A DNA stretch of 64,000 bases, taken from assembly GCA_021044545.1 (NCBI GenBank), contig CP087990.1, positions 1,178,001 to 1,242,000 on the forward strand. The letters are read 5' to 3'. Source of the DNA: Comamonadaceae bacterium M7527. Its GTDB lineage: Bacteria > Pseudomonadota > Gammaproteobacteria > Burkholderiales > Burkholderiaceae_C. Shown one piece after another: positions 36,808-43,609 of this stretch; within the stretch, counting starts at the first letter, position 1; the number at the start of each line of letters is the position of its first letter. The notes under the pieces were generated by a model. The model saw only the letters and a program-made list of their open reading frames with translations, made no database searches and was not told the DNA's origin. Both the position numbers and the translations under genes were made by a program.

Positions 36808-37245
36808 ATGACAACAGACAGCGACAACCTATACCCCGAACCCGGCAGTTCAATGGATGCAGGCAGCGGAACCATTGTCTTAGGCCAACAAGACGGCCTT
36901 ACCGAAAATTCTGCGGTTGAATTCACGCTGCAATCAGACCAGACGGTAGACATTAGCCAGCTTTACCTGGGAGACGATGACTCCACCTGGGAAGTCAGAC
37001 AACTGAACGGCACCACCAAACTTTGTGCAGAAGGTGACCCGGCGGCAACCTATTACAACGACGACCCCGGACACAACACCTTTACAACCGATGGAACCCT
37101 AGGCCAGATACAAAGCATTGCCGGCCCGGACAATGACGTTGCCCCCATCACCCTCGTACCCGACCAGGCGGGTACCGCAGTCATAGGCGTTCGCCCGCAA
37201 TGGGATGTTGTAAATGGCCGGTATTACAAAATCAAATTCAAGTAA
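36808..37245 (+). CDS. Hypothetical small acidic protein
   Basis: A 145-residue acidic protein from the ATG at 36808, preceded by AAGGGAA at good spacing. The frame is open 45 bases further upstream, through the terminator region, which I exclude. No signal peptide, membrane segment or cysteine motif is visible apart from one Cys. The composition, rich in Asp, Gly, Thr and short alternating hydrophobic stretches (VEFTLQSDQTVDISQLYLG, TAVIGVRPQWDVV), suggests a beta-sandwich. I do not recognise the family. It lies between the IS66-like gene and the reverse transcriptase on the same strand, 215 bases before the latter. Confidence 0.6.
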   Translation: MTTDSDNLYPEPGSSMDAGSGTIVLGQQDGLTENSAVEFTLQSDQTVDISQLYLGDDDSTWEVRQLNGTTKLCAEGDPAATYYNDDPGHNTFTTDGTLGQIQSIAGPDNDVAPITLVPDQAGTAVIGVRPQWDVVNGRYYKIKFK

Positions 37246-37440
37246 CCGCAGCTGAACCAGCCCGGGGGTTGAGAGGCAGCTTGGTTTAAGTGGCTGTGCT
37301 TGCTGGTGACGACCCAGCCAATTGCCGGCAGTTTTTGTCTTTTGGATTACCGGGCCGATTCAACTAACAGGAAAAATAAGTGTCCAGAATATCCTGCACT
37401 ATCCCGTTTATTTCGCAAGGTTTGCGAGGTACATCACGTT
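37246..37440 (+). ncRNA. Candidate structured RNA upstream of the reverse transcriptase
   Basis: This 195-base non-coding stretch can form several local stems: AACC/GGTT around a G/C loop (37255-37269), TGGCTG/CAGCCA enclosing GCTGG/CCAGC (37291-37320), and CCGG/CCGG closing a U-rich loop (TTTTTGTCTTTT) at about 37325-37354. Defence reverse transcriptases commonly use a partner RNA encoded just upstream. The fold was judged by eye only. Confidence 0.3.
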
Positions 37441-37460
37441 AACCATTATTCAGCTCTCCA

Positions 37461-38957
37461 ATGCCTAAAATCATCGAACTGTCCAACGCTGACGCTCGAG
37501 TCCACTTCCTTAAAGGCAGCAGCTACTTCAACGGTAATTTCCCTCCGTATATCAGCTTCGAGCCGCTTCTGTTGAGCGTAGCATCAGTGTTAAACGGTGG
37601 TGATTACCAAAGCTTCAAGTGTGCCAAGCCGCACGAGCTTCCCAACGTCAACTACAGCTTCACCGCCAACAAGGACGGACGCCTTGCCTGGCGGCCTCTT
37701 GAACTCATCCATCCAGCTCTTTACGTTTCTCTCGTGAATGCACTCACCACCGAAGCTAACTGGGCCACTGTGCAACAACGGATGGAGTCATTCAAGGGCG
37801 GCGTAGTTGAATGCTGCGGCGCACCACTATGCTCCAGTTATCACCAGACTGACGTCACAGCTCAAATACTTGGTTGGTGGCAAGCAGTTGAACAAAGATC
37901 TTTGGCCTACTCGCTTGAATACACACATCTGCTTCATACCGACGTCACCGATTGCTATGGTGCGCTTTACACGCACAGTATTCCCTGGGCACTGCACGGC
38001 CTAACCGCCGCGAAGGGTGGGAAAAAGGATCCGTCCCTGTTGGGTAACGTCATGGATTCACACATTCAGGCAGGTCGATATGGTCAAACAAACGGAATCC
38101 CACAAGGATCCGTACTGATGGACTTCGTGGCTGAAATCGTTCTCGGATACGTTGACTCAATGATTGGCGACGCACTTGGGAATCCGACTGACGTACGAAT
38201 TCTTCGATACCGCGATGACTACAGAATCTTCTCGAACAATCAAGAACGCGGCGAAGAAGTACTGAAGATCGTAAGCGACAAATTGCGGTCAGTTGGGATG
38301 CGGCTAGGCGTCTCAAAGACGATCGCCTGCAACAATGTTATCGAGGGTTCCGTTAAGCCTGACAAGCTTGCGGGGATCGCACTACAAGATCTTGATAGCG
38401 CCAATGCGAAAACAATTCAGAAGCAACTTCTTCGTCTTCACGCGTTTGGCCGCCACTATCCGAATAGTGGCGCTCTAAAGCGGCTTGTCAGCGAGTTTCA
38501 CTCGGGTATAACAAAACAGACTGACTGCCCCGACGACCTAGACGTACAGGTAGCTATCACCACGGACATAGCCTTCACATCCCCATCGACTATCCCCGCT
38601 GTTGCAGGGATACTTAGCCACCTCATCTCTCTGGCGCCGAGCGACGAGAAGTCGGAACTTTGGTCAAGAGTCCGCGGCAAGATGGCTCGCGTGCCATACA
38701 ACGGATACTTAGAAGTCTGGATGCAACGGGTCATCAAGCCGAAAGCTATTGGCATTGCGTTCGAGAGTGAGGAACCAATCTGTCGAATTGTGAATAGAGA
38801 CACACCTACTATTTGGGATTGCACATGGATCTCAAGCGCCGCACTGAAAAGTGCCATTGACGTAACGAAACTTGTAATTTCGGATCCGACTGAGGTAGAT
38901 GAAGTGGTGCAGCCCGAAGAAGTCGAACTCTTCAAACAAAACGCCTTTTCCTACTAG
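37461..38957 (+). CDS. Reverse transcriptase of the defence (UG/Abi, DRT-like) type
   Basis: A 498-residue RNA-directed DNA polymerase. Motif A is LLHTDVTDCYGALYTHSIPWAL (Asp161), motif B is GQTNGIPQGS (208-217), and the catalytic YRDD box is at 250-253 in ILRYRDDYRIFSN, followed by RLGVSKT. The LKGSSYFNGNFPPYISF start and the YTHSIPWA and IPQGSVLMDFVAEIVLGYVD phrases resemble stand-alone antiviral RTs of the unknown-group (UG) class. It lacks the retron VTG motif and any group II intron maturase or endonuclease domain. The C-terminal 200 residues are uncharacterised. All key catalytic residues are intact. Base composition is more balanced than in the flanking housekeeping genes, consistent with transfer. 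A DRT9-like (single RT plus RNA) system is one possibility; the subgroup is uncertain. Confidence 0.82.
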   Translation: MPKIIELSNADARVHFLKGSSYFNGNFPPYISFEPLLLSVASVLNGGDYQSFKCAKPHELPNVNYSFTANKDGRLAWRPLELIHPALYVSLVNALTTEANWATVQQRMESFKGGVVECCGAPLCSSYHQTDVTAQILGWWQAVEQRSLAYSLEYTHLLHTDVTDCYGALYTHSIPWALHGLTAAKGGKKDPSLLGNVMDSHIQAGRYGQTNGIPQGSVLMDFVAEIVLGYVDSMIGDALGNPTDVRILRYRDDYRIFSNNQERGEEVLKIVSDKLRSVGMRLGVSKTIACNNVIEGSVKPDKLAGIALQDLDSANAKTIQKQLLRLHAFGRHYPNSGALKRLVSEFHSGITKQTDCPDDLDVQVAITTDIAFTSPSTIPAVAGILSHLISLAPSDEKSELWSRVRGKMARVPYNGYLEVWMQRVIKPKAIGIAFESEEPICRIVNRDTPTIWDCTWISSAALKSAIDVTKLVISDPTEVDEVVQPEEVELFKQNAFSY

Positions 38958-39318
38958 CTTCGGTGAGATGACGCTAATTGCTCATTCACTCAAAGCCACT
39001 ACGGCGATTACTTACGCGGCCAGTTAGCCCGAACGCTGAGCATTCGCTTTCAGCTGCCGTAAAAGGCCACTTATGGCAGGATCGGTCGATCCGTGTGTGA
39101 GTATCGTATGGCCTCAACTGCTACAAAGCCGTCATCAGACCGAACAAACTGGCTTATTCAAGAAAATCGCGGAGGGTCACGAAGGCAAAGCAGCGTCACC
39201 CCAAGGTGGAAAAGACAACAAATACAAGTTCCTATCCCCTTTACTGCTGCAGCGGCAAGGTCAAATCTATCGCCTGAAACCCGCATGGATCCTGGTCTAG
39301 GGCGAATTTTAGGCCCAT

Positions 39319-39392
39319 TTACCGGGTGTCCCAGTGCGGTTGTTCCCCGGTAACGCCTTGGTTACCAATAGTCCTTGGTAGCGCTTACTACC
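39319..39392 (+). ncRNA. Cluster of alternative hairpins downstream of the reverse transcriptase
   Basis: TTACCGGG (39319-39326) pairs perfectly with CCCGGTAA (39346-39353). The second arm overlaps GGTAAC (39349-39354), which can instead pair with GTTACC (39361-39366), so the two stems exclude each other. A third stem, GGTAG/CTACC, follows at 39377-39392. This resembles an attenuator or structured RNA, but function is unknown. Confidence 0.35.
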
Positions 39393-39420
39393 GCCTAAAC
39401 CCTTGATTTTCCAAAGAAAA

Positions 39421-39453
39421 AGGCCGCTAGGTGGTGATTCCTAGCGGCCTTTA
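39421..39453. terminator. Strong bidirectional-type terminator
   Basis: AGGCCGCTAGG and CCTAGCGGCCT form a perfect 11-base stem with an eight-base loop, preceded by an A run and followed by TTT. It would end transcription from the reverse transcriptase side. Confidence 0.8.
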
Positions 39454-39649
39454 AAAGTGGTTCTGGTGGTGGATGGTTGACCACCGAACAACTTTCTATT
39501 CCTACTCAAGAGGAAATGGTAGGAAATGAGCGGTAGTCCGACACCCTTGTTTGGATTAAATCATACCCACTCAGCCCCGTCAAAAAGCACTCGACTTCTG
39601 CGGCAAAGTACGCGTGAATGCAGCTCCGTGACATCAAGGAGCGACCGGC

Positions 39650-40093
39650 ATGACCACCACCCTGAACGAAATCGAGCTGGCTGCCCGATGGGGCATGAGC
39701 CCCAAAACACTCCAACGCTGGCGCACCCAAAATGTGGGGCCTGAGTACCTCAAGCTCGGCAAAAAGATCATGTACCCGCTGGCGGACGTTGAGGATTATG
39801 AAAAGCTCATCCGCTCCAACTTTGCAGACATCGAAGAAATCCTGCTGTATCTCCAGCAAACCGGCGAAGCCAGCCTTGACCAGATCCAGGCCGCTTGCCT
39901 GGGCGGCAAAGAATCACGGGCTCACATCCAAGCCTATTTGCAGCGATTGACCCGGTCGTCACCGCCCAGGGTCAAAGCTCACATGGTTTTGCTGGATCCA
40001 ACCTCTCCTGTCATGACCGCCATTTACAGCGCCTGTGCTGCTGTGCCGCAGGTGCCCCCGATTGAACCGACTCCGAGTAGTGCGCCATTGTGA
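39650..40093 (+). CDS. Excisionase-like helix-turn-helix protein
   Basis: A 147-residue protein whose first 60 residues (TLNEIELAARWGMSPKTLQRWRTQNVGPEYLKLGKKIMYPLADVEDYE) are a winged HTH of the AlpA/excisionase/MerR-like (HTH_17) kind. The C-terminal half has no clear domain and ends in a proline-rich stretch. AAGGAG lies ten bases upstream of the ATG. Such proteins act as excisionases or regulators on mobile elements; no integrase gene is found nearby, so an orphan regulator is as likely. It converges with the toxin-antitoxin operon. Confidence 0.72.
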   Translation: MTTTLNEIELAARWGMSPKTLQRWRTQNVGPEYLKLGKKIMYPLADVEDYEKLIRSNFADIEEILLYLQQTGEASLDQIQAACLGGKESRAHIQAYLQRLTRSSPPRVKAHMVLLDPTSPVMTAIYSACAAVPQVPPIEPTPSSAPL

Positions 40094-40199
40094 TGAGCTA
40101 CGAAGAATATTTACCCAATTTGTAGAACAGCAACAGCCCCAAAACACTCGCCGAAACTGTGGAATTGAACCCACGTCCGGATTCTGAGTTACAGCACAC

Positions 40200-40487
40200 T
40201 CAAAGCTCTGCAGTGATAACCCGGAAGGCGCTGTCACCTCTTTTGAATCCAGGACGGGGACCAATGAACGAGCGCGGCAATTCAGCCAAACTGAACATCT
40301 CATCAATGTGGAACATTTTCCACCCCACATATTCCCCAGATTCGCTTCCACCTCCGATCTGGAATGCCCTCAAAGCTCTGTGCCCCTTGGTATCAATGCC
40401 GCACGTATGCGGCTCAACCGTGCGTGAAAACCCATCGTAGGTGAACGCCAACAGATGGCGGTTTTGAATAGCTCTTTCAATGATCAT
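40200..40487 (-). CDS. Short WYL-domain-like protein
   Basis: A 95-residue protein from the ATG at 40487. IERAIQNRHLLAFTYDGFSRTVEPHTCGIDTKGHRALRAFQIGG resembles the beta-rich WYL fold, and WKMFHIDEM plus RPGFKRGD match the end of the small single-domain WYL group. WYL domains bind nucleotide-like ligands or nucleic acid and are common in defence regulators. There is no DNA-binding domain. It lies 24 bases after the RES toxin gene on the same strand, so it may be a third member of that operon. A TTG five codons upstream (40502) is an alternative start. Confidence 0.68.
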   Translation of the reverse strand: MIIERAIQNRHLLAFTYDGFSRTVEPHTCGIDTKGHRALRAFQIGGGSESGEYVGWKMFHIDEMFSLAELPRSFIGPRPGFKRGDSAFRVITAEL

Positions 40488-40511
40488 TTTGAAAACCCCC
40501 AAATTACCGTC

Positions 40512-41099
40512 TCAACTCTCATCCAACGGAACACCAGATCTCCAGAGCGCGGTATGCAACACCTGAAGCAGACGGTTGGTGCCAGGCTTAATGAGTCGTT
40601 GTGCGTTGCGTTTACTCAGCTGCCCAATGCCCGACTGAAACAAAGCAATGCATGTGTGATGCGGGTGCTGAGCCGAAGCGTAGACCATGCCATCCAAATT
40701 CATGGCTCTGCAGTCAGCAGCCAGCTCCTGTGTTTGGATCAACCGAAGGGACTGCAACACAGGGTATGGTTCGGCCAAGCCACGCAAATCGGCCAATCGC
40801 AACGTGCCCTTGGTCACAAATTCGACCAGACATCTTCGGCGCAGCTCAGACAGAGTTCTGCTCACGGTCTCGCGCCTGAGCAATGATTCATACAGCGCCG
40901 TCTCCGGGCTGTCGGCCAAATAGGCGACTGATTCGTCTGGTAAGCAAAAACGACCATGCATCAAACCGATTGGCGGCATCGACAAGCCATTCATTTGCAC
41001 GCTGGTGGCTCGCGACCGGATCAGCTGAACACGATAAAAAACGTAAGGGGCAGCAAGTTCAATAACAGTTGGGTTGAGGTCTTTGAATTTCATGGGCAA
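40512..41099 (-). CDS. RES-domain toxin (NAD+-degrading)
   Basis: A 195-residue RES family toxin. The domain spans about residues 18-165: YRVQLIRS with the conserved Arg, HGRFCLPDESVAYLADSPETALYESLLR with the Arg/Tyr/Glu set, and the DGMVYASAQHPHHTCIALF segment with the conserved Ser. RES toxins of other bacteria degrade NAD+, by phosphorolysis or hydrolysis, and stop growth. The gene starts six bases after the antitoxin stop, the standard antitoxin-first order. About 30 residues follow the core domain, a modest extension. Confidence 0.87.
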   Translation of the reverse strand: MPMKFKDLNPTVIELAAPYVFYRVQLIRSRATSVQMNGLSMPPIGLMHGRFCLPDESVAYLADSPETALYESLLRRETVSRTLSELRRRCLVEFVTKGTLRLADLRGLAEPYPVLQSLRLIQTQELAADCRAMNLDGMVYASAQHPHHTCIALFQSGIGQLSKRNAQRLIKPGTNRLLQVLHTALWRSGVPLDES

Positions 41100-41105
41100 T
41101 CAAGA

Positions 41106-41576
41106 TCAATGCCCTTCTGCTGTTGCAAGGTCAACAATGCGCTGGCCCGACAAGCCCTGCTCCAGGGCAATGCGTGGCGCCAGTCCATCAAGTGCTTCGT
41201 GCGGAGTTTCCAAAAACGACAGCATTTGCCACCCATCGGTGGTGCCCAAGGCGTCTGACAGTGACTGAATCACTGGAAAGACGTAGGGCTCGAACTGCCA
41301 TTTCGGCATCTTGAAGCCACGGCGCAAATGTGTCACCCCAATGCAGCGGCCACTCTTGATCCAAGCGTTGATCGTGACGCGGGTCGTCCCGCTCAGTTCA
41401 GCAGCTTCATCGGTGGTGATCATGTCCGAGGCATTGATGCGTTGACGTCTGTAATCCGCACCACGACGCAGCAATGCAGTGGTCTGCGCCTCGGTGGCGT
41501 AGGGGTCTGCCGTGCTTGAGCGACGTGGGTTGATGGAGTCAAAAACAACAGAGAAAGGGGAAGTTAATGTATTCAT
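41106..41576 (-). CDS. Xre/MbcA/ParS-type antitoxin
   Basis: A 156-residue antitoxin. A helix-turn-helix near residues 50-80 (MITTDEAAELSGTTRVTINAWIKSG) is followed by the toxin-binding domain near 110-155, with the typical FLETPHEALDGLAPRIALEQGLSGQRIVDLA pattern of DUF2384 antitoxins. It should bind and block the RES toxin encoded six bases downstream and repress the operon promoter. The HTH looks MerR/excisionase-like rather than a classical Xre helix set. Confidence 0.82.
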   Translation of the reverse strand: MNTLTSPFSVVFDSINPRRSSTADPYATEAQTTALLRRGADYRRQRINASDMITTDEAAELSGTTRVTINAWIKSGRCIGVTHLRRGFKMPKWQFEPYVFPVIQSLSDALGTTDGWQMLSFLETPHEALDGLAPRIALEQGLSGQRIVDLATAEGH

Positions 41577-41600
41577 GGCAATTGAGTCTTGGGCACCAAT

Positions 41601-41957
41601 TTAAGGTGCATTACGCATATCGGGCTTGGTGCTGCCGAAAAACCGCTGCTGCCCAGCTAGGGGTTGCTGCAGAGCCACATGCAGCGGCTTGTTCATTCCA
41701 GCTACCAGATCACCGGAATGGGCGCTGACCTTGGAAGGCTTGAGTGGGCGCCACAGGCCGTGGAGCCAACCACTGCAGATGCTCTGCGCGAAAGCCAGAA
41801 CGCCATGCACCGCCATGAATGCCTTCATCATGGCGTGGGCTATTTTGTTGGGCTCAAACGGCACCACGGCGCCATTTCGGCGAATGATTTGATAGTTGGC
41901 CAATGCCTGGACCTTGCTTGGCTGTTCGCAAACAACCGTGTCTTTCCAAGTCAACAT
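41601..41957 (-). pseudogene. nrdA: Remnant of ribonucleotide reductase alpha subunit (ATP-cone only)
   Basis: Residues from the ATG at 41957 read through YQIIRRNGAVVPFEPNKIAHAMMKAFMAVHG, the N-terminal ATP-cone of class Ia NrdA, and then switch to unrelated sequence before the stop at 41601. The catalytic barrel is absent. Such an internal truncation is expected when an element inserts or recombines in the 5' part of nrdA or when a copy is captured. The fragment ends 25 bases before the antitoxin start. It might still be translated as a short allosteric-domain-like protein, but decay is the simpler reading. Confidence 0.6.
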
Positions 41958-42089
41958 GTGCGCCCTCCATGCTTGATTGCAGCTCACAGATGAATTCTGT
42001 CTCGTCTTGATTAATTTGTCAAGTTCGTTAAGTTAAGAAAGAAGCCTAATCCGTTCGCGTCAATTGAACCCAGATCCACATCCGGTCGG

Positions 42090-42878
42090 TCAGGCGCCCT
42101 CAATCACCCTGGCAACTTCGCCATGACACTGGTTGCATTGCCCAGTCAGGATCAAGTCGCCGCGCTCGATACGGCCAGTAAAGTGGGTAATGGTGACGCT
42201 GGTTCTGCAGTCACCACACCAAACATTGCGCAGCAGGCGCTGGCGGATCTCTCCGGGGATGGCCTCCCATCGCTTGAGGGCCTGCGGTGTGAAACTGGTC
42301 GGAGCAGCAATCTTTGAGCCTCTGAATTTTCCGGTCACCACGTTTGCCATGCCTGAAGAAGAGGCGGAAAACTTGGCAGCACCATGAGAACCAGCGAATA
42401 GCTCTCGCCACTGCCTTAGCAAGGCCAACGCTTCCTCCGTCCCCTCTTCCGGTGCCCAATCAGCAAACTCACGCGGTCCCTGCGGGTCAAACGGCCCAGC
42501 CTTGCCTTCCAGCAGCACCGCATCGGGCGTCAGGGCGAGCACCGTGTGCCAAGTCCCGGAAGGCATGTCCACCACAGGGCCAACGCCTGGACCGGCGTGG
42601 CTTTGTGTGCCGAGTTTGAATTGCTGGACCAGCTGCCCGGCATCGTCAAAGACCAGTACACCCAATAGGCCTTGCACAGCCACCAAAGTTTCGTCCTTGG
42701 GCACCAAGTGATGTCGGTGGGGCCGCACATAGCTGTCCAAACCAAAGGCGATGAACAGCCGTTGAAACGGTGCGTCATGGCTGGCGTGGATATTCAGGTG
42801 CTGCCGCAAACGTGGCGAAGCCTTGGCCTGATCGTGCAAATCAGTGAATTGGTCGAACGTAAAAACTCGTGCACTCAT
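42090..42878 (-). CDS. WbuC-family cupin with C-terminal zinc-ribbon
   Basis: A 262-residue two-part protein. The first about 155 residues match the WbuC cupin: HASHDAPFQRLFIAFGLDSYVRPHRHH with His ligands, the KDETLVAVQGLLGVLVFD beta strands, MPSGTWHTVLAL and EFADWAPEEG. WbuC genes usually sit in O-antigen loci. The last about 70 residues add a separate domain with two CxxC pairs (VWCGDCRTS and GQCNQCHGE), a probable zinc ribbon. The ATG at 42878, with AGGAGAGG upstream, is chosen over the longer frame, whose extra 43 residues overlap the VanZ gene and look like shadow. Coupled to VanZ by a four-base overlap. Confidence 0.78.
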   Translation of the reverse strand: MSARVFTFDQFTDLHDQAKASPRLRQHLNIHASHDAPFQRLFIAFGLDSYVRPHRHHLVPKDETLVAVQGLLGVLVFDDAGQLVQQFKLGTQSHAGPGVGPVVDMPSGTWHTVLALTPDAVLLEGKAGPFDPQGPREFADWAPEEGTEEALALLRQWRELFAGSHGAAKFSASSSGMANVVTGKFRGSKIAAPTSFTPQALKRWEAIPGEIRQRLLRNVWCGDCRTSVTITHFTGRIERGDLILTGQCNQCHGEVARVIEGA

Positions 42879-43234
42879 GAAACTGCCCTCTCCTGTTTGC
42901 GGCCTTGAAAACGCCACCAGCCGCTGATCACCATCCAAGCCACCGATACGCCCACGGAATCCGCCGCTAGATCGGCCCATTCTGCAAAGCGCCAACCAAC
43001 GGCCCACTGCGCACCTTCAATGCCTGCACCATAGGCCAGCATGCCCACCACCACGCGCAAAGCATGCACTGGCCACAGCAGCAAGGCCCAGCCGGTCAAC
43101 ACCACAAAGGCCAGGGCGTGCTGCGCCTTGTCCCACCAGTCAAACACCGGCATCTGTAAATGCTCGATGGGCATCAGCGCCAGCACCGTCACTGCCGCCA
43201 TTGCGAAATACCAACCAACACGCAACCAAATCAC
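42875..43234 (-). CDS. VanZ-like membrane protein
   Basis: A 119-residue protein with four hydrophobic helices. WDKAQHALAFVVLTGWALL and the EGAQWAVGWRFAEWADLAADSVGVSVAW segment reproduce the VanZ-family pattern (D-K-xx-H in the second helix, E-xx-Q near the third, D-xx-A-D-xx-G in the fourth). In glycopeptide-resistant enterococci VanZ confers low-level teicoplanin resistance; chromosomal homologues are mostly of unknown role in the envelope. It is the first gene of a two-gene unit with the WbuC-like protein and diverges from the XRE regulator. Confidence 0.82.
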   Translation of the reverse strand: MIWLRVGWYFAMAAVTVLALMPIEHLQMPVFDWWDKAQHALAFVVLTGWALLLWPVHALRVVVGMLAYGAGIEGAQWAVGWRFAEWADLAADSVGVSVAWMVISGWWRFQGRKQERAVS

Positions 43235-43309
43235 TTACAACATCTCCGAGCACACGAATTCATACGATCATATGAAAATATTCCTACCACTTGGGCTACT
43301 CTACCGCCT

Positions 43310-43609
43310 ATGGATTCTTTCATTCCCTCCGCCATGCGCAGGCAACGCAACCAACGGCATTTGACGCTGGAAGCGATCTCGGGTGCCACGGGCATGTCGC
43401 CGCAGCATTTGTCCGAGATCGAGAGCAGCAAGCGCGATCCGCGCCTGTCGTCCATCGAGCGCATTGCAGAGGCCATGGGCCTGAGCGTCATGCTCGTGCC
43501 AGAGCACATGGCCCCAGAAATCCGCCGCTACATCGCCACGCAAGGCCGGGTTTACACAACTACGCCCGCCTTGCCTCAGCCATCCAACCCAAGCCGTCAA
43601 GATGCCTAA
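43310..43609 (+). CDS. XRE-family helix-turn-helix regulator
   Basis: A 99-residue protein starting at the ATG at 43310. MRRQRNQRHLTLEAISGATGMSPQHLSEIESSKRDPRLSSIERIAEAMGLSVMLV (about 9-65) is a classical XRE/Cro HTH. The proline-rich tail has no domain. It overlaps the start of the TPR gene by eight bases, so the two are translationally coupled, a hint that the regulator controls that gene or is silenced by it. Divergent from vanZ across 75 bases. Confidence 0.82.
   Translation: MDSFIPSAMRRQRNQRHLTLEAISGATGMSPQHLSEIESSKRDPRLSSIERIAEAMGLSVMLVPEHMAPEIRRYIATQGRVYTTTPALPQPSNPSRQDA

Larger units (their letters stand above)
38958..39649. other. 692-bp intergenic region with structured sequence
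   Basis: No convincing gene is seen here. Two short overlapping plus-strand ORFs (39073-39300 and 39093-39353) have no recognisable domain. The right half holds a run of hairpins listed separately and a TTCCTAC/GTAGGAA inverted repeat at 39499-39525. The region could be the 3' boundary of the reverse transcriptase island. Confidence 0.5.

Noticed and set aside
37461..38957. Retron or group II intron reverse transcriptase
   Set aside because: No VTG motif or msr/msd-like repeat typical of retrons, and no maturase or endonuclease domain or intron ribozyme flanks.
39073..39353. Two overlapping short ORFs as integrase remnants
   Set aside because: A vague likeness at the N-terminus only; no catalytic residues or supporting motif were seen.
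39377..39396. ops-like element (GGCGGTAG on the minus strand)
   Set aside because: Only eight bases match, and it does not precede a polysaccharide gene in the right direction; it is part of a small hairpin.
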